From contig NZ_CP108455.1 of NCBI RefSeq assembly GCF_036241575.1, positions 248,001 through 312,000 on the forward strand: DNA of 64,000 nucleotides, written 5' to 3'. This document shows, piece by piece, positions 43,497-52,559 of this stretch (positions are counted from its first letter, which is position 1; each line of letters begins with the position of its first letter). The DNA is from Streptomyces sp. NBC_01267 (lineage in GTDB: Bacteria > Actinomycetota > Actinomycetes > Streptomycetales > Streptomycetaceae). The notes below the pieces were generated by a model that was given only the letters and a program-made list of their open reading frames with translations, did not search any database and was not told where the DNA came from. The position numbers were made by a program, and so were the translations under genes.

Positions 43497-43898
43497 TCAG
43501 CCGCGAGGGCTGCTGATCCGTTCGGGCTGGATCACATAGATCACCCGGACTTGCTCACGGCCGCCGAACCACGGGTAGGGCCCGCCGAGGTACTTCTGCG
43601 CGAGCGCCTCGATGTGGTCGACCGCCCCCTCAGTGGTCATACGCACCACACGGCCACGGATCTGCACGTAGGAGGTGGGATCCGAGGGGTCGGCGAGCGC
43701 GACGGCCACCCGCGGGTCGCGCGCGATGTTCCGGGTCTTCTGGTGCGACTCAACACTGTTGATCAGGACGTGCTCGCCGTCGGTGTCGACCCACGTCTGG
43801 GTGAGCTGGGGCGAGCCGTCGGGCATCGTGGTAGCGATGTAGCAGGTGACGGGGCGGCGCAGCAGCGCCACCACGTCCTCGCCGAGGTCTACGGGCAC
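43497..43898 (-). CDS. PPOX-class F420/FMN-dependent oxidoreductase
   Basis: Protein of 133 aa with the split-barrel flavin/F420 fold: CYIATTMPDGSPQLTQTWVD at the start, NIARDPRVAVAL and a YVQIRGRV strand. The family covers F420H2-dependent reductases and pyridoxamine-phosphate-oxidase-like proteins. GTG at 43898 with GGAG seven nt upstream is preferred over the longer frame to 43991. A single-gene unit; the substrate is unknown. Confidence 0.83.
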   Translation of the reverse strand: MPVDLGEDVVALLRRPVTCYIATTMPDGSPQLTQTWVDTDGEHVLINSVESHQKTRNIARDPRVAVALADPSDPTSYVQIRGRVVRMTTEGAVDHIEALAQKYLGGPYPWFGGREQVRVIYVIQPERISSPRG

Positions 43899-44097
43899 GG
43901 GGTTCTCCAGGGGTCGCTTCGCTGGGGTGCTGGGGCAACGGTAGCCACAGCGGGGAACCCGTTCCCCACCCCCTGGGGGCTTCGCGAACAACCCCCGTAC
44001 GCTGCCCGGCCGTCAGCGCAGGACGACGCGACATGCGCCGGTCAGGTTCACGGCGCGCGTAAGTCGCCGGCAAAGGGCCACAGCATCGTGCAGGAGG

Positions 44098-44134
44098 GTC
44101 AGGCCCCCGCATCGTTTCTCCGCGGGGGCCTGAC
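44098..44134 (-). terminator. Terminator hairpin after ribonuclease gene
   Basis: GTCAGGCCCCCGC (44098-44110) and GCGGGGGCCTGAC (44122-44134) are exact complements with an 11-nt loop. It lies 80 bp beyond the RNase stop on the minus strand. Confidence 0.82.
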
Positions 44135-44213
44135 GCCTGCGTATCCGGAGTCAGTCGAGCGGGGCACTCTCTACCTGTGTGCCCGCCTCCACCTGAACAA
44201 TGCCGAGCGCGGG

Positions 44214-44684
44214 TCAGGGACAGCCGGAGGAGATCTCCTGGAAGTTGTCGTAGTGGTCGCCCGTGTACCAGACGGTGCGGGTGTCGGGATCACGGACGAG
44301 GCGTTCCGCGTCGCGATGGGTGCCGGGGGTGCGGGGGTTGACGTCGTATTCGCGGTAATGGCCGTTCATGGGGAGGTCGTGGGAGCGGTTGCCGTAGACA
44401 TTGCTGCCACGGATCACGAGCGGGGTGTTCACCACGGGGTAGTCGGTGGGTCGTTTCGCTGCCGGCCAGTCCATCTCCTTCCAGATCTCGCAGGCCTTCT
44501 TGACCTGCCCCGGAAACGCCTCGACCGGCTGCGGCGGGTCGATGACACCGACGACTCGGAGAGTCTGGCTCGACGGAGCACCGCTGGGTGTCCCGGCCGT
44601 CGCGGAAGAGACGGCCGGGAGAACGAGCCCGGTCACGAACAGAGCGGCGGCTACCGCAGCGCGCCGATTACGGATGAGAGTCAT
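44214..44684 (-). CDS. Secreted guanyl-specific ribonuclease (RNase Sa/barnase family)
   Basis: Secreted RNase of 156 aa. Signal peptide 1-29, a spacer, and a C-terminal microbial RNase domain (about 45-156). Alignment by eye with RNase Sa places general base Glu112 (HYREYDV), Arg128 (HRDAERLV) and general acid His144 (TGDHYDNF) at the catalytic positions, with Cys65 and Cys155 able to form the single disulfide. It cleaves RNA after G in known relatives. No barstar-like inhibitor gene lies alongside. A fragment of a second copy is at 36721-36790. The upstream gene encodes a secreted lectin-like protein. Confidence 0.85.
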   Translation of the reverse strand: MTLIRNRRAAVAAALFVTGLVLPAVSSATAGTPSGAPSSQTLRVVGVIDPPQPVEAFPGQVKKACEIWKEMDWPAAKRPTDYPVVNTPLVIRGSNVYGNRSHDLPMNGHYREYDVNPRTPGTHRDAERLVRDPDTRTVWYTGDHYDNFQEISSGCP

Positions 44685-44873
44685 ACCGACTCAAACCGGA
44701 AAGTGGCTGCCTTGGTAACGGCCGCCGCCGACGCGGAGCTTGGTCCCGGACCGGCCGTGCGAAACCGCCTTCTGCCGAAGGAAGATCCGGCAGGAGCCCA
44801 GCGTCAGCGGGCAGGACACCGTCGCGAACTCCCTTGTACGAGGCGAGCCGCCTGCTGAGTGCTCGGCTGCCGG

Positions 44874-45383
44874 TCAGGACAGGAGCCAGGCCTGGTTCTG
44901 ACGACCACTGCACGGCTCGTTGTGGACCTTGTCGGAGTTGGTCACGTTGGCGAGGCAGTACGCCTGTGCGTAGCCGAGTTTGATCGTCGCGTTGCGGTTG
45001 CCGGTGGCCGACACCAGCCACGCCTGGTTCTGCCTACCGGTGCACGGCGCCGTATGGATCTTGTCCGTCTTCGTGTCGTTGGTCAGGCAGTAGCCCTGCG
45101 CGTAGCCGAGCCGGATCGTGGCGTTGCGGTCTCCTGTACGGGTGACGAGCCACGCCTGGTTCTGCTTACCGGTACACAGAGCGGTGTGGACCTTGTCAGT
45201 GTTCGTGTCGTTGGTCAGGCAGTAGCTCTGCGCGTATCCGAGCCGGATCGTCTCGTTGGGGTCGCCGGTGCCGGCGGCGGCGCTGCCGGTCAGGGCCGTG
45301 GAAGCCAGAGCCAGAACCGCCGCGGCCGTTGCGGCGACGCGAGTACTGGCGCGAAAGGTGGCGGTGCGGATGGTGACGGACAC
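44874..45383 (-). CDS. Secreted ricin-type beta-trefoil (R-type lectin) protein
   Basis: Protein of 169 aa from the GTG at 45383 (GGGAG upstream). A signal peptide (about 8-38) is followed by three consecutive near-identical 44-residue repeats, each with LGYAQxYCL, a second Cys and QNQAWLV or QNQAWLL (the QxW motif of ricin-B lectins). Three such units make exactly one beta-trefoil. The domain probably binds a sugar outside the cell. The downstream secreted RNase (189 bp away, same strand) suggests they could act together (inference). Confidence 0.83.
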   Translation of the reverse strand: MSVTIRTATFRASTRVAATAAAVLALASTALTGSAAAGTGDPNETIRLGYAQSYCLTNDTNTDKVHTALCTGKQNQAWLVTRTGDRNATIRLGYAQGYCLTNDTKTDKIHTAPCTGRQNQAWLVSATGNRNATIKLGYAQAYCLANVTNSDKVHNEPCSGRQNQAWLLS

Positions 45384-45454
45384 AGGGCAACTCCCGGAAG
45401 CAGACAGGGCCGTGTCCGCGCGGCGGAGGGGCACGCCCTCCCCCGCGCGGACGC

Positions 45455-45483
45455 GGATGGGGATGGGGATGGGGATGGGGATG
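45455..45483 (+). repeat. GGATGG tandem array with G-quadruplex potential
   Basis: Almost five copies of GGATGG give four runs of four G (45459-45480) with 2-nt AT loops, an ideal G-quadruplex motif on the plus strand. It lies 72 bp upstream of the lectin gene start, on the opposite strand to its mRNA. Confidence 0.88.
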
Positions 45484-45694
45484 CACGTCAACCTAGCCAC
45501 CACGTCGGGCCGTGCCCGGTCGAGACCCGACGATCTCACCCGCACGGCGCATTGCTGGGGCCTGTCAGGTCCGCTCCGCAGTCCCGGATCCCCGTCGGAG
45601 ACGGCCCGGCCGTGTGTGTCCGTGGAGCCGATGTCAGAGGTAGGTCCTAGCCTCGTCCTCAGAAGGCTGACGCCGATACCCGGAGGGCTGCACC

Positions 45695-46102
45695 ATGGCC
45701 GTGACGCCGCAGAAGATCACCACTTTCCTCATGTTCGAAGGCAGGGCGAAGGAGGCGATGACCTTCTACACGTCGCTGTTCGACGACGCGGAGGTCGTCG
45801 ACATCTCCCGCTACGGCGCTGACGGCCCCGGTCCGGCGGGCACCGTTCAGCACGCCACGTTCTCCCTCGCCGGACAGCAGTTCATGTGTATCGACAGTCA
45901 CGTCACACACGATTTCGGGTTCACCCCGTCGATGTCGCTGTTCGTCGGGTGCGACACCGAGGCCGAGCTCGACCGGCTCTACGCTGCCCTCGCCGAACAG
46001 GGCACGGAGCTCATGCCGCTGGGCTCGTACGGCTTCAGCGCCAAGTTCGGCTGGGTGAACGACCGCTTCGGCGTCTCCTGGCAGCTGAACCTGCCCGAGT
46101 GA
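45695..46102 (+). CDS. PhnB-like VOC protein
   Basis: Protein of 135 aa with the PhnB/3-demethylubiquinone-methyltransferase-like VOC fold: ITTFLMFEGRAKEAMTFYTS at the N-terminus, GQQFMCIDS in the middle and SWQLNLP at the end. These proteins are common in actinobacteria; the reaction is usually not known despite the family name. GGAGGG lies 7 nt before the ATG. It converges on the cobalamin-type importer operon. Confidence 0.85.
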   Translation: MAVTPQKITTFLMFEGRAKEAMTFYTSLFDDAEVVDISRYGADGPGPAGTVQHATFSLAGQQFMCIDSHVTHDFGFTPSMSLFVGCDTEAELDRLYAALAEQGTELMPLGSYGFSAKFGWVNDRFGVSWQLNLPE

Positions 46103-46204
46103 CAGTGAACTTGGCGCAGGAACCGGAGAGAGAAGGGGGACACGCTGCCACGCCACCCCGAACGTCGTGGCAACGTGCGTATCTCCGGCGCCCCGGGCCG
46201 CCCG

Positions 46205-46972
46205 CTATCTCTCCTTCGGCGTCGCGTAGGCCCGCAGCCGCTCCTCACGGCTCGTCAGACAGCAGCTCGCACAGCGCACCGCCTCCGCGCTCGTGTAGTA
46301 CAGACAGCAGGTGTTACGCAGATAGACCAGCCGCTCCGGACCGTCCGGAGACCGCCGGACCCGTGCCACCTCGCCCAGCGCCGCGAGTCCGCCGGGTGCG
46401 GTGTCCGCGAACTGCCGCCAGCGGGCGGCCAGCAGATCCACCTGGGCGCCGTACGCGCACAGCGCGGTGGCGCAGCCGTGGGCGATCCCGCCGCGCAACT
46501 GCCTGAGCCCGGCGCGGGTACGGCGGTGCAGCGCATCGGCGATCGGCAGCAGATGCCCGTCGAGCACGGTGCGGTGCAGCAGCCGTACGGGGTCCTCCCC
46601 GGCCCGGGGCACCAGCAGCCGGGACCGGCGCACTTGGACCCCGCCGATCCCGTGCGCGGCGGGGCGCAGCAGCACATTGCCGGACCGCATGTCCGGGACC
46701 TCGTCGTACAGCGCCCAGTGGAGCACGGCGGCAGCGGTGACCCGGCCCGCGTACACCGCCATCAGGGTCAGCGCGGTCGCATGGCCGGTGCGGTGGCCGC
46801 TGCCGGCGCGCTCGCTCTCCAGCAGCCTGGACAGCTCGTCGCCCGCCGGGTCGGCCAGTCGGTCGGCCGCCAGCCACGGCCCGGCTCGGCCCGTGGACGG
46901 TTCGCCTTCGGTGACCTGCCAGCGTGGCCCGTGCGGCAGAGGCGTCCAGACAGGGAACGTGTTGTCGCTCAT
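46205..46972 (-). CDS. FhuF-like 2Fe-2S ferric-reductase-type protein
   Basis: Protein of 255 aa. The C-terminal Cys set CCLYYTSAEAVRCASC has the exact C-C-x10-C-x2-C spacing that binds the 2Fe-2S cluster of FhuF-type siderophore reductases. It is the last gene of the importer operon (ATG overlaps the ATPase stop). The operon sits under a cobalamin riboswitch, so reduction of an imported corrinoid or metal complex is possible. Siderophore-iron release is the known role of the family. Confidence 0.83.
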   Translation of the reverse strand: MSDNTFPVWTPLPHGPRWQVTEGEPSTGRAGPWLAADRLADPAGDELSRLLESERAGSGHRTGHATALTLMAVYAGRVTAAAVLHWALYDEVPDMRSGNVLLRPAAHGIGGVQVRRSRLLVPRAGEDPVRLLHRTVLDGHLLPIADALHRRTRAGLRQLRGGIAHGCATALCAYGAQVDLLAARWRQFADTAPGGLAALGEVARVRRSPDGPERLVYLRNTCCLYYTSAEAVRCASCCLTSREERLRAYATPKER

Positions 46973-47757
46973 GACAGCGGGAGGTAGACGACGTGGGGAG
47001 CGCCGGTGACCGGGTGGACGCCGATCCGGGACCGCACCCCGTAGACCTCGGCCAGCAGTTCTTCCGTCAGCACCGCGTGCGGGGAGCCGGACGCCACCAC
47101 CCGTCCGGCGCTGAGGACGAACAGCCGGTCGCAGTAGGAAGCGGCCAGGTTGAGATCGTGCAGCACCAGCAGATTGGTGGTGCCCAGCGTCCTCACCAGG
47201 CCGAGGATCTCCAACTGGTAGCGGATGTCCAGATGGTTCGTGGGCTCGTCGAGCGCCAGCAGTCCCGGGTCCTGGACCAGGGCGCGGGCGATCAGGGCCC
47301 GTTGCCGTTCCCCGCCGGACAGTTCCTCGAAGCGCCGGTCGGCCAGGGCCGCCGCGCCGACACGCCGCAGCGCCCGGTCGATGCGGTGGGCGTCGTCGGC
47401 GTCGTCCTGCTCCCAGAACCGCTTGTGCGGGCTGCGGCCCATCGCCACCACTTCTCGCACGGTCAGGCCGAAGGCACCGGGGCTGTCCTGCGGTACGACG
47501 GCGACGTGCCGGGCCCGTTCCTTCACACCGAGGGCCGCGGCGTCCGCCCCGTCCAGCAGGACCCGCCCCGCCACGGGGCGCAGGGCGCCGTACACGCAGC
47601 GCAGAAAGGTGGTCTTGCCACTGCCGTTCGGCCCGACCAGGCCGACCGTCTCGCCGGGGGCTGCGTCCAGCGCGACCCCGTCGAGCAGGGTGCGGCCGGC
47701 CACCTCGTAGCTGATCCCGTCGGCGGTGAGCGCCGTCGGGGACGGTGCCGGGCTCAT
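46969..47757 (-). CDS. Cobalamin/siderophore-type ABC importer ATPase (BtuD/FecE-like)
   Basis: ATPase of 262 aa with Walker A GPNGSGKTT, signature LSGGERQR and Walker B LLALDEPTNHLDI, all typical of FecE/BtuD. It energises the FecCD-type permease encoded just upstream, and both its start and stop overlap neighbours by 4 bp. The operon structure and upstream riboswitch favour a corrinoid substrate. Confidence 0.88.
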   Translation of the reverse strand: MSPAPSPTALTADGISYEVAGRTLLDGVALDAAPGETVGLVGPNGSGKTTFLRCVYGALRPVAGRVLLDGADAAALGVKERARHVAVVPQDSPGAFGLTVREVVAMGRSPHKRFWEQDDADDAHRIDRALRRVGAAALADRRFEELSGGERQRALIARALVQDPGLLALDEPTNHLDIRYQLEILGLVRTLGTTNLLVLHDLNLAASYCDRLFVLSAGRVVASGSPHAVLTEELLAEVYGVRSRIGVHPVTGAPHVVYLPLS

Positions 47758-48809
47758 CCGGTGATCCCTTCGGTACGGCTGGAGCGGCGCAGCAGCCAGA
47801 GGAAGAACGGGCCGCCCACCAGGGCGGTGACCACCCCGGCGGGGATCTCCTCGGGGGCTGCCACCGTCCGCGCCAGCAGATCGGCCAGCAGCAGGAAAAC
47901 CGCGCCGCCGAGGGCGGTCACCGGCAGCAGTCTGCGGTGGGACGCGCCGACGATCAGCCGGGCGGCGTGCGGGATCATGAGGCCGACGAAGCCGATCGCC
48001 CCGCTGTAGGCGACCAGCACGCCGATGATCAGCGACACCAGCACGAAGACCAAGCCCCGGAAGCGGCCGGGGTCCAGGCCGAGGCTGCGGGCCCCTTCCT
48101 CCCCGGTCAGCAGCAGATCCAGCGGACGGGCCAGGCTGATCAGGAGTACGGCCCCCACGCCCAGGACCGCGGCGGGCAGGGCCAGTTGGTCCCAGCGGGC
48201 GCCGCCCAGGCCTCCCAGGGTCCAGAACATGATCGCCCGCACATGCTCGGCCCGGGAGGACAGCACCAGGATCAGGCTGGTGAACGCGGACAGCACGTAC
48301 TGGATCGCCACCCCGGCCAGAATCAGCCGACCCGTCGTCATGGTGCCGCCGCGCCGGGCCATCGCGTAGACGGCGACCAGCGCGACCATGGACCCTGCGA
48401 ACGCGGCGGCGGGCAGCGCCACATCGGTGGCCGCGCCCGCGCCGACCCCAAGCACGACGACCACGACGGCGCCCGCCGATGCCCCGGAGGAAGCGCCCAG
48501 CAGAAAGGGATCGGCCAGCGGATTGCGCACCAGCGCCTGGAGCACCGCGCCCGACAGGGCCAGCCCGGCGCCGACGACGGCCCCGAGCAGCACCCTGGGC
48601 AGCCGTACCTCCCACACGATCGTCGGGTAGGCACCGGTGTGTTCGCCGCCCATTACGGTACGCAGCACCTCGCCCGGCGGAATCCGTACCGGGCCGAGCG
48701 CCAGGCCGGCCACCACTGCCGTGAGCAGCAGGACCGTGAGGACACCGATCACGACGGGTGTCGAGCGGAGGACGGTTTTCAGGCGGGTGCGGGCGGACTC
48801 CGCGCTCAC
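47754..48809 (-). CDS. FecCD/BtuC-like ABC importer permease
   Basis: Permease of 351 aa with about ten membrane segments and the family signatures RLPRVLLGAVVGAGLALSGA (about 68-87), NPLADPFLLG and the GFVGLMIPHAAR loop that contacts the ATPase. GTG at 48809 overlaps the binding-protein stop (GTGA). It builds the channel for corrinoid or ferric-siderophore uptake. Confidence 0.9.
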   Translation of the reverse strand: MSAESARTRLKTVLRSTPVVIGVLTVLLLTAVVAGLALGPVRIPPGEVLRTVMGGEHTGAYPTIVWEVRLPRVLLGAVVGAGLALSGAVLQALVRNPLADPFLLGASSGASAGAVVVVVLGVGAGAATDVALPAAAFAGSMVALVAVYAMARRGGTMTTGRLILAGVAIQYVLSAFTSLILVLSSRAEHVRAIMFWTLGGLGGARWDQLALPAAVLGVGAVLLISLARPLDLLLTGEEGARSLGLDPGRFRGLVFVLVSLIIGVLVAYSGAIGFVGLMIPHAARLIVGASHRRLLPVTALGGAVFLLLADLLARTVAAPEEIPAGVVTALVGGPFFLWLLRRSSRTEGITG

Positions 48810-49792
48810 GGGGTATCGGGGTGCAGCTGCCCGGCCAGGTCCTGCACGGCGTCGGCGACCCGGACGCCGAGCACGGCCGAGGACAGCGGGAGTACCGCGA
48901 ACCTCTTGTTCTTGATCGCTGGTACGTCCGCGAGCGCCGGGTCGTTCAGCAGCCGCTTCTTCTTGGCCGCGACCGTGGTGCCACCGTAGTCGTAGATCAC
49001 GACCACCTCGGGCCTGCGCTTGATGACCTGCTCCCAGGACACGTCGCCGAAGGTGTCGTCGAGGTCCGCGAAGACGTTCCTGCCCCCGGCGAGCCGGACG
49101 ATCTCGTTGCCGATGCCGTTACCGCCCGCCGTGAACGCGGAACTGTCGCCGGAGTCGTACACGAACACCGAGGGATGCGAGGAGCCCTTGAGCTCTGTCT
49201 CGACCGCTCCGATCTTCTGCCGCTCCTCGGCGATCAGCTTCTTGCCGCGCTCCGGTACGCCGAAGGTCCTGGCGACCTGGGTGATCTCGGTGGCGAGCTG
49301 ATCGATACCGACCTTTCCCCCGGTGCAGTTCTCGACGTTCAGCCGGGTGTTGATGCCGCTCTGCTGAAGTCCCGCCCGGTCCTCGCCCTTGGCCTTGTCG
49401 AAGGCGCTGCTGTATCCGCCGTAGACGAAGTCGGGGTTCGCGCCGAGCAGCACCTCCTTCGAGGGGTACTCCTTCGCCAGCACCTTGGTTCTGGCGTATG
49501 CGGCCCGGTACTTCGGCAGAATGCTGTCGTCCAGGTAGGCGGTCCCGGCCAGCCGGTCCTGGAGGCCGAGGGCCAGCATGACTTCGGTGGCGTGCTGGTT
49601 CATGGTGACGGCCCGCTTCGGCGGGGCGTCGAAGGTCGTCTTCGTGCCGCAGTTGGTGACCGTGTAGGGGAAACCGTCGGCGACCGGTACGGCCGCTGCC
49701 TTGTCCGCGCCGCCCGTGCCGGAGCCGCAACTGGTGAGCGGTAGCAGAAGCAGCGGTATGAGCGCGAGTGGTACACGGCGGATCCGGGGCAT
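48806..49792 (-). CDS. Cobalamin/siderophore-type substrate-binding lipoprotein (BtuF/FecB-like)
   Basis: Lipoprotein of 328 aa. Signal with lipobox LTSC (Cys near 22), then a helical-backbone binding fold of the BtuF/TroA type (NQHATEVMLALGLQDRLAG, later VFVYDSGDSSAFTAGGNG). First gene of the four-gene operon. The ATG at 49792 has GGAAAGG eight nt upstream. A cobalamin riboswitch in the leader implies a corrinoid ligand rather than a siderophore (inference from the riboswitch). Confidence 0.87.
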   Translation of the reverse strand: MPRIRRVPLALIPLLLLPLTSCGSGTGGADKAAAVPVADGFPYTVTNCGTKTTFDAPPKRAVTMNQHATEVMLALGLQDRLAGTAYLDDSILPKYRAAYARTKVLAKEYPSKEVLLGANPDFVYGGYSSAFDKAKGEDRAGLQQSGINTRLNVENCTGGKVGIDQLATEITQVARTFGVPERGKKLIAEERQKIGAVETELKGSSHPSVFVYDSGDSSAFTAGGNGIGNEIVRLAGGRNVFADLDDTFGDVSWEQVIKRRPEVVVIYDYGGTTVAAKKKRLLNDPALADVPAIKNKRFAVLPLSSAVLGVRVADAVQDLAGQLHPDTP

Positions 49793-49841
49793 GGCCGAGC
49801 CTTTCCGGGGGATGTCCTCGTCCCCTGGTTGTACGGAGAAG

Positions 49842-49942
49842 GCGGCGCGGCCAGTGTCTGACTTCCGGGCTGTTGCAGCCCGGTCACAGTGGCGGGACCG
49901 TACCGGATTCACACCGGTTTCCTGACGCGCGTCGCCTGAGTT
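49842..49942 (-). promoter_or_regulatory. Cobalamin riboswitch
   Basis: Minus-strand leader of the importer operon. The conserved core GAAACCGGTGTGAATCCGG (first box) is followed by GTCCCGCCACTGTGA (the GCCACTG box), a stem GGGCTGCAACAGCCC and the closing GAAGTCAGACACTGGCC. These match the adenosylcobalamin riboswitch consensus in order. A downstream stem GGGGA/TCCCC (49807-49825) sits next to the ribosome site and may be its expression platform. Ligand binding usually represses such operons. Confidence 0.88.
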
Positions 49943-49961
49943 TTCGGGGCTCAGTCTGTCA

Positions 49962-51387
<1,426 letters not shown>

Positions 51388-52311
51388 TCACGGTCCGGGT
51401 TTGTTCGCGAACACCCATCGGTTGCCCGCCAGCGCGTCGTTCTGTTCGGGCAGCGGGCCGCGTCCGTGGTGGCGGGTGAAGTCGAAGGGGGTACGAACCG
51501 ATGTGGACCAGCCCTTGCTCCCCAGATCACCGGCGGAGTCGGGCCGCGGCTCTCTGTCGAACAGGTCGAGCAGGTCGATGCCGATCTGGTGTGTCGTCGA
51601 GGTGTAGAGCGGGCTGTCGCGGTACTCCAGCAAGTCCTTGTCGAGTTTGACCTCGAACGCCAGCGCGCTTCCTCCCGTGCTCAGCCGGTCCACCGTGTCG
51701 ATGAGGTACGTCTCGGCGGCGGATGGCAGGTAGAACAGCAATCCCTCGGCCAGCCAGATGCTCGGTGCTGCCGGGTCGAAGCCCGCGTCGGCCAGCGCTC
51801 CGACCCAGTCGGCCCGCAGATCGACCGGGACGGGTACACGCGCCGCCTTGGGGGTGGCCGACAGTCCGTCGAGCACCTTGTGCTTGAACGCCAGCACGCC
51901 CTCCCTGTCGATCTCGAAGATCACGCAGCCGGGAGGCCAGTCGAGCCGGAACGCCCGGGAGTCCAACCCCGCCCCGAGCAGCACCACTTGGCGGGCGCCC
52001 GGCTGCACCGACCGGAGGAGGAAGTCGTCGAGGACCCTCGTCCGCAGACCGAAGTAGCGCGCGAATCGCCCCCACAGCGGGTTCGCGTCCCCGTCCGGAA
52101 CCTGTTGCATGCGGACCGGCCAGCCGGCGGATGCCGGTGCGGCGAGCACGAAGTGCTCCGCGTAGATGTCCCGTGCCAGCGTGTCGTGGCGATGTGTCTC
52201 GATCGCCCGTGCCGCGGCGACCATGAGAGCGGTCAGGCCTACCCCTCCTTCCACGCCATCCACGCCATCCACGCCATCCACACCGATGTTCCCGGGCGTT
52301 GTGCCGGCCAC
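51388..52311 (-). CDS. PPM-family (leucine carboxyl methyltransferase-like) SAM methyltransferase
   Basis: Class I O-methyltransferase of 307 aa of the PPM/TIGR00027 type: VVLLGAGLDSRAFRLDWP binds SAM, followed by FEIDREGVLAFK and the WLAEGLLFYLP motif. Near its N-terminus an in-frame 9-bp repeat encodes VDG three times (about residues 11-20). The GTG start at 52311 follows GGAGGA. Members methylate small carboxylates or polyketides in many pathways; the target here is unknown. A related paralogue is at 63003-63860. Confidence 0.83.
   Translation of the reverse strand: MAGTTPGNIGVDGVDGVDGVEGGVGLTALMVAAARAIETHRHDTLARDIYAEHFVLAAPASAGWPVRMQQVPDGDANPLWGRFARYFGLRTRVLDDFLLRSVQPGARQVVLLGAGLDSRAFRLDWPPGCVIFEIDREGVLAFKHKVLDGLSATPKAARVPVPVDLRADWVGALADAGFDPAAPSIWLAEGLLFYLPSAAETYLIDTVDRLSTGGSALAFEVKLDKDLLEYRDSPLYTSTTHQIGIDLLDLFDREPRPDSAGDLGSKGWSTSVRTPFDFTRHHGRGPLPEQNDALAGNRWVFANKPGP
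52249..52283. repeat. Tandem 9-bp repeat inside a methyltransferase gene
   Basis: Four copies of CCATCCACG, in frame with the methyltransferase gene, encode repeated Val-Asp-Gly. Being a multiple of three, copy-number change would keep the frame. Confidence 0.88.
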
Positions 52312-52559
52312 GTGTCCTCCATCGAGCTAGTTGCGACCACGAACAGTGAGGGACAGGAATGCTGGATCAGCGGCGGACGCACGGCGCCACCGCTCCGGGC
52401 GCCCGTTCCTCGGGGAGCGCCCCGTAGCGAGCAGCCCTGCGGCCACCCGGTTCCTCGGCCCGGCCGTCTCGGTGCGGGCGGTTCAAGGACCTGCCGTCAT
52501 GCTGCCCGGTGACGGTCGATCGGCGTCGACCGGATGGGCAGGGGCATTGAACGCTTCGC

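Noticed and set aside
44874..45545. Longer lectin gene start at 45545
   Set aside because: The extension would translate the GGATGG array as Ile-Pro repeats and precede the signal peptide; the GTG at 45383 has a ribosome site.
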